NCBI GenBank assembly: GCA_965249735.1
Contig: CBDFMS010000015.1
Location: 108,128 to 172,127, forward strand
Reading direction: 5' to 3'
Source of the DNA: JANQSS01 sp965249735
Lineage (GTDB): Bacteria; Bacteroidota; Bacteroidia; Chitinophagales; Saprospiraceae
DNA length: 64,000 nucleotides
Positions 8,431-17,691 of the stretch are shown in pieces. Below the pieces are notes generated by a model, which did no database searches, was not told where the DNA came from, and saw only the letters and a list, made by a program, of their open reading frames with translations. The translations under genes and the position numbers were made by a program. Numbering within the stretch: position 1 is the stretch's first letter; each line of letters begins with the position of its first letter.

Positions 8431-10200
8431 ATGTACAGAACACACCACTGTGGAGAATTACGAATGGAGCATGTCGGCCAGGAAGTCACTATGGCCGGCT
8501 GGATGGCCGTATCAAGGGAGTTTGGAGGATTGACATTTGTCGACCTGCGCGATCGGTATGGTATCACGCAATTGGTCTTCGATATGGAGAGTAATGCCGA
8601 CTTGTGCACTCAAGCAAGAGATCTCGGCAGAGAATTCGTCATCCAGGTAAAAGGGATGGTCTCAGAACGATCAAATAAGAACCCAAATCGGGATACAGGG
8701 GATATCGAGATCCTGGTTTCTGAATTGAACATTCTCAATGAATCTGAACTACCACCATTTACCATCGAAAATGAGACAGACGGTGGAGAAGAACTGCGTT
8801 TAAAACACCGCTACCTCGATTTACGAAGACCACAGGTTCAGGAAAAACTATTTTTCAGAAGTCGCCTCGCCATCGAAACCAGAAAATATTTGGCCAGTCA
8901 GGAATTTATTGAAGTCGAAACACCCTTTTTAATTAAAAGTACGCCGGAAGGTGCACGCGATTTTGTTGTCCCAAGTCGAATTCATGAAGGTCAGTTTTAT
9001 GCACTGCCCCAGAGTCCACAGACCTTTAAGCAATTATTAATGGTGGCGGGATTTGATAAATATTTTCAAATTGTAAAATGTTTTCGGGATGAGGATTTTC
9101 GTGCAGATCGTCAACCGGAATTTACACAGATCGATTGCGAAATGTCTTATGTCGAACAAGAGGATATTTTAAATACATTCGAAGGACTGACCAAACACGT
9201 ATTTAAAGAGTTAAAAGGTATCGACCTCGATGATTTTCCGCGTATGACATACGACGAGGCTATTGCGCATTACGGATCGGACAAACCCGATATTCGATTT
9301 GGGATGATTTTTACCCAATTAAATAATCAAGCCCAGGGACATGGTTTTGGCGTTTTTGATGACGCTGAATTGGTCGTCGGTATTTGCGCTCCGGGTCAAG
9401 CCGAAGATTTTTCAAATAAGGACATCAATAAATTAACCGACTGGGTAAAGCGCCCTCAAGTTGGCGCCAAAGGGTTAGTTTATGTAAAACTCAATCAGGA
9501 TGGAACAATAAAATCTTCCATTTCTAAATTCTACTCTGACGAGCAATTGAAATCATGGGGTGATATTATGGGTGCCAAACCCGGAGATATGCTTTTAATC
9601 TTAAGTGGCGAAGCTGAAAAAACACGCAAGCAACTTGGTGAACTGAGACTTGAAATGGGGCGTCGTATGGATCTCATGGATCCGCAAGAATTTAAACCCC
9701 TGTGGGTCCTGGATTTTCCACTGCTGGAATGGGATGAAGAATCGAACCGGTTTCATGCCATGCATCACCCGTTTACCTCACCTAAAAAAGCAGACATCGA
9801 GCGTATGCTGACGGGTGACCATGAGACCATGAAAAGTCTGCGGGCTGACGCTTATGACCTGGTCTTAAATGGATCGGAAATTGGTGGTGGGTCGATTCGG
9901 ATTCACGACCGACCGTTACAGGAAAAGAATTTCAAATTACTCGGGTTTTCGGAAGAGGAAGCCAAAGAACAATTTGGATTTTTATTAAATGCATTTAGAT
10001 ACGGTGCACCTCCACATGGTGGAATTGCATTCGGTTTTGACAGATTGTGCACGTTGATGCAAGGCAGTGATTCTATCCGTGAAGTGATTGCTTTTCCAAA
10101 AAATAATCAAGGGCGAGATGTGATGATCGACGCACCGGCATTAATTGATGCCGATCAATTAAAAGAATTGTCCCTGGATGTGGTGAAAAAGGATGCGTAA
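8431..10200 (+). CDS. aspS: Aspartyl-tRNA synthetase
   Basis: AspS charges tRNA-Asp with aspartate (class II synthetase, cytoplasm). The length of 589 residues is normal for the bacterial type. The order is: N-terminal OB-fold anticodon-binding domain (MAGWMAVSREFGGLTFVDLR), class II catalytic core with motif 2 FRDEDFRADRQPEFTQID, the bacterial GAD insertion (~residues 290-410), and motif 3 GIAFGFDRLCTLM near the end, followed by IREVIAFPKNNQGRDVM. The start MYRTHHCGEL fits the family consensus MYRTHxCGEL, so the ATG at 8431 is right. The gene is monocistronic; its stop codon abuts the stop of the convergent DUF3179 gene. Confidence 0.98.
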   Translation: MYRTHHCGELRMEHVGQEVTMAGWMAVSREFGGLTFVDLRDRYGITQLVFDMESNADLCTQARDLGREFVIQVKGMVSERSNKNPNRDTGDIEILVSELNILNESELPPFTIENETDGGEELRLKHRYLDLRRPQVQEKLFFRSRLAIETRKYLASQEFIEVETPFLIKSTPEGARDFVVPSRIHEGQFYALPQSPQTFKQLLMVAGFDKYFQIVKCFRDEDFRADRQPEFTQIDCEMSYVEQEDILNTFEGLTKHVFKELKGIDLDDFPRMTYDEAIAHYGSDKPDIRFGMIFTQLNNQAQGHGFGVFDDAELVVGICAPGQAEDFSNKDINKLTDWVKRPQVGAKGLVYVKLNQDGTIKSSISKFYSDEQLKSWGDIMGAKPGDMLLILSGEAEKTRKQLGELRLEMGRRMDLMDPQEFKPLWVLDFPLLEWDEESNRFHAMHHPFTSPKKADIERMLTGDHETMKSLRADAYDLVLNGSEIGGGSIRIHDRPLQEKNFKLLGFSEEEAKEQFGFLLNAFRYGAPPHGGIAFGFDRLCTLMQGSDSIREVIAFPKNNQGRDVMIDAPALIDADQLKELSLDVVKKDA

Positions 10201-10995
10201 TTATTCGTCCGATTTAAATTGTTCTATAACATCACTGACGTCTTCGTATTTTTTCCAGGTTTCAGGTCGCTCAAAGTCTTGCCCTGATATGAGGACTTTA
10301 GCATTCGGATAATTTTCTTTTATTTTTTTCCAGGTAGTATCCTCCCAATACGCTTTATCCATTTCCAATAATCTCACACCTTTTAATGGCCCGCTAACAG
10401 CTCGACCAATAAGTGGCCACCACAAACTCTCTGTTTCGCGGTCCCAAAACACAAATCCATCCAGGCCATCCCATATATCTTCGTCAAAATAGGTATAGCC
10501 GCTCAGAGCAAACGTGAGTTCTTTGTCCCCGTATTGTCGTACATAAATAGCGCCAAGATCAGCCAGAATACAATACGCCGCCATGATGGGTTTCCCATTC
10601 AATCGATCATTGACAATTTCATGGCGAGTCAGATCTTCAACCGAATAGGCCTTGACATCTTCACCTGAATATGCCAAAAGAAACCTGGTGTCGTCCGTCC
10701 ATATTTTATCCGCCGCCTCTACGCTGGTAAACACGGGTGCGAGCAATGCCGGAAAACGTTCCCTTCCTATCCCATAGTGAAATTGCTCGTCTTTAAGTTC
10801 TAAATTACTAACATCAAAATGCTGTGCGTCCTCTTTCCCGCCGTACAACATATTCTTTCCTTCCACTTCAAAGAACTTACCTCTTTCGACGGCAAGTGGT
10901 CGCTTAGGTTTTTGCTCATCGTTATGATTCTGGGATAAGCCCAGATTCGGTCCGAGTGACATACAAAGTATGAAAATGAAGGTCCGAAATGGCAT
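10201..10995 (-). CDS. Exported DUF3179 protein
   Basis: The ATG at 10995 starts a signal peptide (MPFRTFIFILCMSLGPNLG). The longer frame to 11046 would put a charged stretch in front and is less likely. Mature residues show the DUF3179 signature: RFPALLAPVFTSVEAADKIW, the segment around AYSVEDLTRHEIVNDRLNGK, a mid-domain AAYCIL, and DRETESLWWPLIGRAVSGPL. In most family members the AxYCPLC motif has two Cys; here the second is missing (AAYCILADLG), so any thiol or metal function may be altered. The function of the family is unknown. The gene is convergent with aspS with no base between the two stop codons. Confidence 0.8.
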   Translation of the reverse strand: MPFRTFIFILCMSLGPNLGLSQNHNDEQKPKRPLAVERGKFFEVEGKNMLYGGKEDAQHFDVSNLELKDEQFHYGIGRERFPALLAPVFTSVEAADKIWTDDTRFLLAYSGEDVKAYSVEDLTRHEIVNDRLNGKPIMAAYCILADLGAIYVRQYGDKELTFALSGYTYFDEDIWDGLDGFVFWDRETESLWWPLIGRAVSGPLKGVRLLEMDKAYWEDTTWKKIKENYPNAKVLISGQDFERPETWKKYEDVSDVIEQFKSDE

Positions 10996-11240
10996 CCTTG
11001 ATATGCGATTGTGACATTCTGGTTGGTTGGTTCCGATCAGTCTCATGAATAACTTGTTTTAATATCTAATTACATCTTGTCGTAAGATAACCACTATAAC
11101 ACGAACTTGTTTGATTGTTCAGTCCAGCTATTGGCCTCGTTCACTTGAGCTTTCTTGACTAATCCCGTCTAATTTTCAAATTATCGTGACTATTCTTTTA
11201 ATCTGCATTATCATTGTCTGGAGAATTGAATGTCCATAAA

Positions 11241-14200
11241 ATGGCGAACCTCCACTATCAATCTGAAGAAGCAATAAATGAAGTAAAGCGCCTACTACTT
11301 GAGTATTATGGAATAAATGCGCAAATAACTCCGCTTTATGGTGAGGCTGACATTAACTATAAAGCCACTGATGTGGCCGGAAACAAATTCACAGTAAAAC
11401 TGAGCAGTCCTTCAGTTAGCCCAAGTGCACTTGATTTTCAGATGAAAATATTGGAACATGTCAGTTCATCTAATCTGCCATTTGACACCCCTCAGCCCCG
11501 GTTGTCAATAATCAATAATTATTCTCATCAAATCGATTCCGGTCCCTGGAAGGATTTTCATCTGCGTTTGCAATCATGGGTCACCGGGCGAGTATTGGAT
11601 GATGTGAATCCTCGTAATGTTCAAATATTAAATGACTGGGGAACAACCGCAGGGTATTTATCTTCTGCTCTGGAAGGATTTGATCATGAGGAAGCGCATC
11701 GGTTTTATGCCTGGAATCCCAGTGAAACCCTTTTTTCCCGAAAATACCTTTCGTTCATTAAAAACGAAAATCACCAAAACATTGCCGAATACTTTTGGAA
11801 TTATTTTGAATCCACTGTCTTACCCAAATTGCCTGATCTGTGCCAGGGAATTAATTACAACGATGCCCATGAATTAAATTTATTAGTGGCAACGGATTTA
11901 CATAATCCAACAATATCGGGCGTAATTGATTTTGGGGACGCGATATATACACACACAATTAACGAATTGGCCATTGCTTGTGCCTATGCCGCTATGAAGA
12001 TGTCCGACCCGCTATCCGCTTGTTGTGCCGTTTTACGTGGATATAACAAAGTATTTCCATTAGAAGAATCTGAACTCGCTGTACTATACGGACTCATTGC
12101 CGGCCGTCTTTTAATCTCGGTTAGCCACGCTGCTAAAAACCGGGAAGAACGACCTGAAAATGCGTATTTATTTGTCAGCGAAGACGCCGGATGGGAATTA
12201 TTGGAAAAATGGCGAGGGATTCACCCCAATTACTGCTACTATCGCTTTAGACAAACATGCGGTTTAATAGCCTGCCCCACATATACATCATTTCAAAAAT
12301 GGATTGCCAACAACCGGGAAAACATTAATCCGGTCATTGATTTTAATCATAAAGAATCGATACATCTCGATTTATCTGTCGGAAGTGATGAACTGGGCCA
12401 TCCGACTAATTGGAAAAATTCGCACATATTTTCGAATAAAATCGCTTCTATTCTTCGGGGTGCAGAAGCCGAAATAGGTTATGGCGGATACTTGGAAAAT
12501 CGGCCTTTTTACTCGAGTGATGCTTATGAAAAGATGACAAATAATGGCATTCGACGCCGCACCTGTCATTTGGGTATGGACATATGGACAGAAGCGGGGA
12601 CTGCCGTAATTGCACCCTTGGATGGTCGGGTATTTTCGGTTTTTGACAATGCCGGAAAAGACAATTATGGACCGACTATTATTCTTGAACATGCCGTCTC
12701 GGATGACCTGACGTTTTACACGCTTTATGGGCATCTGGGAATGGAATGTCTGGAGAAATTAAAAAAGGGAGATCCCATAATTCGAGGGCAACAAATTGCA
12801 ACTTTAGGTAGGGCAGAAGTCAATGGCGGATGGCCGCCCCACTTACATTTCCAGGTTATCCTGGATATACTCGATGCGACGCATGATTTTCGAGGGGTAT
12901 GCCTGCCGGACCACGTGGAAACCTGGTCGAGTATTTGTCCTGACCCCAGCCTCTTTTTATCAATTCGATCGGCAGATCAAAGAATTAAATTATCAACAGC
13001 TGACATCCACCAAAAGCGAGAAAAACATTTAGGCCAAAATTTAAGCGTCAGTTATCAAAAGCCTTTGCACATCGTGCGTGGGTATTTGTCGTATTTGTAC
13101 GACAATCAAGGACAACGATTCCTGGATACAGTAAACAATGTTGCTCATGTCGGGCATCAACACCATCGAATTGTCAGGGCCGCACAAAAACAAATTAATT
13201 TACTCAATACCAATACCCGTTATTTACATCCGGCTATCGTCGAATATGCTGAGGATTTATTGAACACATTTCCGCCCGAATTAAATAAAATATATTTTAC
13301 GAATTCAGGAAGCGAAGCCAACGAACTGGCACTGCGAATGGCACAGATATATTCCGGGCAACGGGACGTCATTTCCGTGGAAATGGGCTACCATGGAAAT
13401 ACAGGTGCTGCTGTCGATATCAGCAGTTATAAATTCGATCGCAAAGGTGGAAAAGGAAAACCGGCGTTCACACATGTTGTCCCCATGCCAGATTGTTTTC
13501 GTGGCATCCATGCCGGAAAAGAAAACGCCGGAATATTATATGCAGCACATATTAAAAAGCGAATTGAAGAAATTCAATCTATCGGCCGAAATGTTTCTGC
13601 ATTTATTTGTGAAAGCATATTAAGTTGCGGGGGGCAGGTCCCATTACCTGATGCTTATTTGTCCTCCGCTTACAAACATGTCCGAAAGGCCGGCGGACTG
13701 TGTATTGCCGATGAAGTGCAGGTAGGTTTTGGCCGAATAGGTGAAGCCTTCTGGGGATTCGAATTACAAGGTGTCGTGCCCGATATTGTTACCCTTGGAA
13801 AACCGATAGGAAATGGACACCCCATAGGCGCAGTCGTAACGACAACTGAAGTCGCAGAAGCTTTTGACAATGGCATGGAATATTTTAATACCTATGGTGG
13901 CAATCCGGTTTCTTGTCGTATTGGGCACGAGGTATTGCGTATTATAGGCGAAGAAGGGCTTCAAAAAAATGCACTCGAAACCGGCGCGTATTTAATGACA
14001 AAACTCAGCCACCTCCGGGCTCAATATCCCATCATTGCCGATGTGCGTGGGCATGGATTATTTATTGGTTTCGAACTTTGCATACCCAAAACCGATCATA
14101 TTCCTGCAACCTTACACGCACATTATTTGGTCAATCGCATGCGCGATCGCGGCATTCTCATGAGTACGGATGGACCCGATGAAAATGTGATTAAAATAAA

Positions 14201-14288
14201 ACCTCCGATGTGCTTTTCAAAACAGCAGGCCGATATTTTAATCGAAAACCTTGCCGTCGTCTTTCAAGAAAATGTTATGATGGAATGA
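11241..14288 (+). CDS. Trifunctional fusion: APH-type kinase, M23 peptidase, class III aminotransferase/phospho-lyase
   Basis: 1015 residues from the ATG at 11241 (a TTG at 11214 is a weaker option). Domain 1 (~10-325) is an aminoglycoside phosphotransferase/choline-kinase-like fold with catalytic loop NYNDAHELNLLV (Asp208) and metal site IDFGD (Asp230). Domain 2 (~415-580) is a LytM/M23 zinc peptidase with HLGMD (His443, Asp447) and HLHF (His536). Domain 3 (~610-1015) is a PLP-dependent class III aminotransferase with TNSGSEANE, IADEVQVGFGR (Asp824) and the Schiff-base Lys854 in TLGKPIGNGHP. The outer two domains match human hydroxylysine kinase and the 5-phosphohydroxylysine/phosphoethanolamine phospho-lyases, so a kinase followed by ammoniophospholyase chemistry on an amino alcohol is the likely reaction. 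The peptidase may free the substrate from peptides. There is no signal peptide, so it is probably cytoplasmic. Confidence 0.88.
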   Translation: MANLHYQSEEAINEVKRLLLEYYGINAQITPLYGEADINYKATDVAGNKFTVKLSSPSVSPSALDFQMKILEHVSSSNLPFDTPQPRLSIINNYSHQIDSGPWKDFHLRLQSWVTGRVLDDVNPRNVQILNDWGTTAGYLSSALEGFDHEEAHRFYAWNPSETLFSRKYLSFIKNENHQNIAEYFWNYFESTVLPKLPDLCQGINYNDAHELNLLVATDLHNPTISGVIDFGDAIYTHTINELAIACAYAAMKMSDPLSACCAVLRGYNKVFPLEESELAVLYGLIAGRLLISVSHAAKNREERPENAYLFVSEDAGWELLEKWRGIHPNYCYYRFRQTCGLIACPTYTSFQKWIANNRENINPVIDFNHKESIHLDLSVGSDELGHPTNWKNSHIFSNKIASILRGAEAEIGYGGYLENRPFYSSDAYEKMTNNGIRRRTCHLGMDIWTEAGTAVIAPLDGRVFSVFDNAGKDNYGPTIILEHAVSDDLTFYTLYGHLGMECLEKLKKGDPIIRGQQIATLGRAEVNGGWPPHLHFQVILDILDATHDFRGVCLPDHVETWSSICPDPSLFLSIRSADQRIKLSTADIHQKREKHLGQNLSVSYQKPLHIVRGYLSYLYDNQGQRFLDTVNNVAHVGHQHHRIVRAAQKQINLLNTNTRYLHPAIVEYAEDLLNTFPPELNKIYFTNSGSEANELALRMAQIYSGQRDVISVEMGYHGNTGAAVDISSYKFDRKGGKGKPAFTHVVPMPDCFRGIHAGKENAGILYAAHIKKRIEEIQSIGRNVSAFICESILSCGGQVPLPDAYLSSAYKHVRKAGGLCIADEVQVGFGRIGEAFWGFELQGVVPDIVTLGKPIGNGHPIGAVVTTTEVAEAFDNGMEYFNTYGGNPVSCRIGHEVLRIIGEEGLQKNALETGAYLMTKLSHLRAQYPIIADVRGHGLFIGFELCIPKTDHIPATLHAHYLVNRMRDRGILMSTDGPDENVIKIKPPMCFSKQQADILIENLAVVFQENVMME

Positions 14289-14403
14289 TAAGGCTTTCTG
14301 GTAACTGCACCGCCACGTTGCCCATAGCAAGCAGGCTTTTATGAAAGAGGCCAAAAATGGTAGGCGTAATTAATAGTGGGTGGTTGTGTAGTTACAATCG
14401 TTT

Positions 14404-14769
14404 TTATTCTTCTTCAATTTGCCACCTCGAAATATAATAGATAAGGCCGGCGGTAAATAAGAAAAAAGTATTTCGAAACAGACTTATTTCATTCCAGTCA
14501 TAGCTAAGTGATCCAATCGACTGTAAGTATGAGGCAACCAGTTTAAATCCTGAAGTCACTGCAAGGTATACCGCCCATAATTGCAAGACGAGGAATAAAT
14601 AAGGCTGTCGTAAATAAAGAAAAAAAGCCGATGCACCGATGAGTGTGAGCGGAATCAAACCCAAGGGGTTCATGACAAGAAGTGTAATAAACAAGTGCCA
14701 GATTAAAAAACCCACAATAAGCACCCAGAGAACATATTCAGACAGACGGGATTTTAATTTTATAGACAT
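14404..14769 (-). CDS. Small integral membrane protein of unknown function
   Basis: 121 residues with about four hydrophobic segments: ~12-32 (VLWVLIVGFLIWHLFITLL), ~35-52 (LGLIPLTLIGASAFFLYL), ~56-75 and ~97-113. The ends are charged (MSIKLKSR and QIEEE). I do not recognise a family, and no polar catalytic pattern is visible. It lies between the trifunctional gene (convergent) and the C1B peptidase gene, 62 bases downstream of the latter on the same strand, so the two may be co-transcribed. Confidence 0.65.
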   Translation of the reverse strand: MSIKLKSRLSEYVLWVLIVGFLIWHLFITLLVMNPLGLIPLTLIGASAFFLYLRQPYLFLVLQLWAVYLAVTSGFKLVASYLQSIGSLSYDWNEISLFRNTFFLFTAGLIYYISRWQIEEE

Positions 14770-14831
14770 GTGATTATTCGTCGCAAACAGACTTGATTGT
14801 CTGTTTTAAATGATAAATAAATTCAACCTGA

Positions 14832-15944
14832 TTAATTGATCATCGGAAGATGTTTTACAATGTAATCGGGGATTCCATCCTTATGTAGTGTAATTGATAT
14901 CGTTTTCATACGAAAATAGGCGGCTGACATATAGAGATAGCCTTTGAGTTCACTAATCTCTCCCCAGCTGTTTTTAATTTTGTAATATTTATTTCCTACC
15001 TCGTCATGAGCAATTCCAACAATGTGCATTAGGTGGTCATCCGTCGTTGTATAAGCTTCAAAGTTCTGTTGTCTTAATTCTACCGTTACTTGTACTTCGT
15101 CCACAGGTTCTTTAAATAATTTTTCATCTTTGAAGTCTACCGGCAATATCGCCAGCCCTTCTTTGGCTGAAAATCCTTTTTCACTCACATCACCATCCCA
15201 CGCTACGGAGTATCCTTGTTTTATTGCATCATCAACGATGGCCTCCAATTCAGTCAAGGGGACATTAATAAATGAGCCATTGCTAAAATTATCCGGAATT
15301 TCAAGAATAAACGAAGTGTAGTACGGGTGATGTCTAAATGATGTTAAATTGACATAATTTTTAGGATTTAATCCTAAGTTCGCGGCAAATGTTCCTGGAT
15401 GGTATTGCTTGCCTTCGAGTGCAAATGACTCCGGGACTTCTCCCAGATAAACATCCAAAATAGCGTCGAAACCATCATCCCATTTATCACTTAATCGCTT
15501 ACGACCAATCAATGCATCTAAATACCCTTTTAAGACCGCTGAAAGTTCACTATGATCATGTGCAGTGACACCTTCGGTCTTACCGGAATACACGTCTTCC
15601 GGTACAATTCCATGACGCATAACCGTATTAATAAAGTCATGCGATAAACTCCCTTCACTGAAATTTGCCTTGCCTTTTCGCAATACATAATTTAGGGCTT
15701 TATCCTTATAAATATTTCTGACTACATACATTTCGGACAGGTCATAATCTCCTTTTCCCACGCGCATCAACTCAGACTCCAAAAAAGAACACGTGGCAAA
15801 ACTCCAGCAAGTGCCTGTTCGCTGTTGGTTTTTAACAGCCGTACATCCCACTTCGTGTTTGTCTGTAATTTTATACTGAGCTGTACTGTTATGTGAAATA
15901 AACAGCGCTAAAATGAATAGGAGAATAGATAAACTGGTTTTCAT
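14832..15944 (-). CDS. Exported C1B cysteine peptidase (bleomycin hydrolase/aminopeptidase C type)
   Basis: A papain-fold peptidase of family C1B, which typically trims N-terminal residues from peptides. Catalytic residues are seen in NQQRTGTCWSFATCSFLES (Gln40, Cys46), the His of HLMHIVGIAHD and the Asn of KIKNSWGE. The insertions between them (RHGIVPEDVYSG, RHHPYYTSF) match the C1B rather than the papain subfamily. Unlike cytoplasmic PepC, this protein starts with a signal peptide (MKTSLSILLFILALFISHNS), so it acts in the periplasm or outside. At 370 residues it is shorter than PepC (~450) and lacks the C-terminal arm that limits PepC to exopeptidase action. A TATATTTG -7 box lies 20 bases upstream of the start. 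Confidence 0.88.
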   Translation of the reverse strand: MKTSLSILLFILALFISHNSTAQYKITDKHEVGCTAVKNQQRTGTCWSFATCSFLESELMRVGKGDYDLSEMYVVRNIYKDKALNYVLRKGKANFSEGSLSHDFINTVMRHGIVPEDVYSGKTEGVTAHDHSELSAVLKGYLDALIGRKRLSDKWDDGFDAILDVYLGEVPESFALEGKQYHPGTFAANLGLNPKNYVNLTSFRHHPYYTSFILEIPDNFSNGSFINVPLTELEAIVDDAIKQGYSVAWDGDVSEKGFSAKEGLAILPVDFKDEKLFKEPVDEVQVTVELRQQNFEAYTTTDDHLMHIVGIAHDEVGNKYYKIKNSWGEISELKGYLYMSAAYFRMKTISITLHKDGIPDYIVKHLPMIN

Positions 15945-15964
15945 ATTGAAATTTTTATGGGCAG

Positions 15965-15972
15965 CAAATATA
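15965..15972 (-). promoter_or_regulatory. Candidate Bacteroidota -7 promoter element for the C1B peptidase gene
   Basis: The minus strand reads TATATTTG, a full match to the TAnnTTTG consensus of Bacteroidota primary promoters. Transcription would start a few bases downstream, shortly before the ATG at 15944. No clear -33 TTG was found at the usual distance, so the call rests on the -7 match and its position. Confidence 0.35.
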
Positions 15973-16050
15973 ATGTTAATTCATGGCCCGGGATTTTGTG
16001 AAGGTTGATTCCAAATGATAAACTTAGTTTTGTCTTCTAATATTCTGCAT

Positions 16051-16824
16051 TTGAAATATTTCCTACACCTATCCTATCACGGGGGCGATTATCACGGTTG
16101 GCAACGTCAAATAAATGCACGGTCTGTCCAGGAAGTCTTTGAACATCACCTATCCAAATTGCTAAAGAAGAAGACCCATGTGATTGGCTGTGGCCGAACG
16201 GATACCGGTGTTCATGCCAGTCAATACTTTGCACATATTAAGGTGGATGATCCACTTCATGAGGAATTTGTCTTTCGTATAAATAAAATCTTGCCCGATA
16301 GCATTGCGGTAAATGAAGTCATCGAAGTCGACCGGAAGGCGCATGCCCAGCACGATGCCACCACAAGAAGTTATTCATACTATTTGCATCTGGACAAAAA
16401 CCCGCTTATCGGTCAGTTAAGTACCGGTTTCGACCTGAATATACTCGACATCCCAATCATGCAAGAGGCCCTGCACTATGTTCTGCAGAACGAGGATTTT
16501 CATGTGTTATGTAGAAACCCCAAGGTCTATAAGTCGACCATCTGTCACATGCATGAAGCTGCAATCACGGTGAGTGATGACGGGCAACGTGTCAAGATGC
16601 ACTTCACGGCTGATCGTTTTCTTCGCACAATGGTCCGCTTACTCGTATCAAAAATCCTGAAAATTGGCACCAAAAAACTCGATTTAAATGATTTTAAAAA
16701 TCATCTTTCAACTCGTCGCCCTTTCCCCCATTTCGATCCTTCACCTCCACAGGGCTTGCATTTGACCAAGGTTGTCTATCCTTTCCTACAGCGGCCGAAC
16801 ACGCGCAATTTGCTGGACTTTTGA
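16051..16824 (+). CDS. truA: tRNA pseudouridine(38-40) synthase TruA
   Basis: TruA converts uridines 38-40 in the tRNA anticodon arm to pseudouridine. The sequence shows the N-terminal YFLHLSYHGGDYHGWQRQ, the catalytic Asp in GCGRTDTGVHASQYFAH, and the C-terminal FTADRFLRTMVRLLVSKIL with the conserved RxMVR pattern. I place the start at the TTG at 16051 because MKYFLHLSYHG is the family's usual beginning. The ATG at 16015 would add 12 residues (MINLVLSSNILH) that the family lacks. Length from 16051 is 257 residues, normal for TruA. It is divergent from the C1B peptidase gene and lies 58 bases before the ECF sigma gene. Confidence 0.93.
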   Translation: MKYFLHLSYHGGDYHGWQRQINARSVQEVFEHHLSKLLKKKTHVIGCGRTDTGVHASQYFAHIKVDDPLHEEFVFRINKILPDSIAVNEVIEVDRKAHAQHDATTRSYSYYLHLDKNPLIGQLSTGFDLNILDIPIMQEALHYVLQNEDFHVLCRNPKVYKSTICHMHEAAITVSDDGQRVKMHFTADRFLRTMVRLLVSKILKIGTKKLDLNDFKNHLSTRRPFPHFDPSPPQGLHLTKVVYPFLQRPNTRNLLDF

Positions 16825-16882
16825 TTTCTTACCCATCAAAAATCCTATATCGTAATTTCTTATCTTCGCGGTCCGTTACAGA

Positions 16883-17524
16883 ATGTGCATGAGCGACAAA
16901 GAACAACAAGAAGAGCCAAACGAAGAGCAGGAAAGGCTGGACAAACTACATAAGGATGAAATTTTTGAGCGTGAGCTTTTACCTTTCATTGATGCCTTAC
17001 ACAATTTCGCTTACAATCTCTGCTTCAACGCAGACGAAGCCAATGACCTGGTTCAGGAGACTTACCTCAAGGCATACCGCTTTATCAAAAGTTATCAGAC
17101 AGGAACTAATGCGAAAGCATGGTTGTTTAAAATTCTGAAAAACGTTTACATCAATCAATACAGAAAGCGCAGTCGACGACCGACAAGTGTCGATATTGAT
17201 GAAGTAAATGTCTACACCGAGTCTGATGATGATCAGGCCCGCCAGGCTTATCTGGATCTTCGAAAGGAAATGTTCGATGGCATGTTGGGAGACGAAGTAA
17301 CAATCGCATTGAATTCGTTACCCGTCGAGTTCAGAACTGTAATCTTACTATGTGATATAGAAGGATTCAGTTATGAAGAGATTGCCAAGATCGTTGACAA
17401 ACCGATTGGAACCATTCGATCCAGACTATTCAGAGCCCGAAATATGTTAAAGGAGAAGTTGAAAAATTACGCAGATGAGTTAGGATACGACGATGTCAGG
17501 GGTGCCAAGAATAAAACCAATTGA
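16883..17524 (+). CDS. ECF-family RNA polymerase sigma factor (RpoE-like)
   Basis: 213 residues. Region 2 is ALHNFAYNLCFNADEANDLV with the DLVQETYLKAYR core-binding/-10 recognition helix and FNAYN-like region. Region 4 (LNSLPVEFRTVILLCDIEGF, then SYEEIAKIVDKPIGTIRSRL) is a typical helix-turn-helix for the -35 element. The N-terminus has an acidic 30-residue extension (EQQEEPNEEQER). ATG codons at 16883 and 16889 are both possible. A TATCTTCG box at 16861-16868 is a candidate -7 element. A long hairpin follows the stop, then a small zinc-less anti-sigma-like gene at 17692, which I infer is its partner. Confidence 0.92.
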   Translation: MCMSDKEQQEEPNEEQERLDKLHKDEIFERELLPFIDALHNFAYNLCFNADEANDLVQETYLKAYRFIKSYQTGTNAKAWLFKILKNVYINQYRKRSRRPTSVDIDEVNVYTESDDDQARQAYLDLRKEMFDGMLGDEVTIALNSLPVEFRTVILLCDIEGFSYEEIAKIVDKPIGTIRSRLFRARNMLKEKLKNYADELGYDDVRGAKNKTN

Positions 17525-17568
17525 TGACGAATAGTGTCAGTTTGAAGTCAAAACTTACTATTCGTCAT
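17524..17568 (+). other. Long hairpin between the sigma factor and its presumed partner
   Basis: ATGACGAATAGT (17524-17535) is exactly complementary to ACTATTCGTCAT (17557-17568). An inner 5-bp helix (AGTTT/AAACT) stacks inside, leaving a seven-base loop. An eight-T run begins 12 bases after the stem (17580). It may be an attenuator or a weak terminator that lowers expression of the downstream gene relative to the sigma gene. Confidence 0.6.
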
Positions 17569-17691
17569 ACCAAATAGCATTTTTTTTCTATTTTTATGCC
17601 GATTCGCGTCACGATACACTGAGAAAAACCAAGTAGTTTAGATCCTAAGAACAAAACTTCGATTCATTAATCGTTTTAAAAATGTTCTGAA

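Noticed and set aside
8307..8594. 95-codon frame overlapping the start of aspS
   Set aside because: Most of it runs inside aspS in another frame; the part before has no known similarity.
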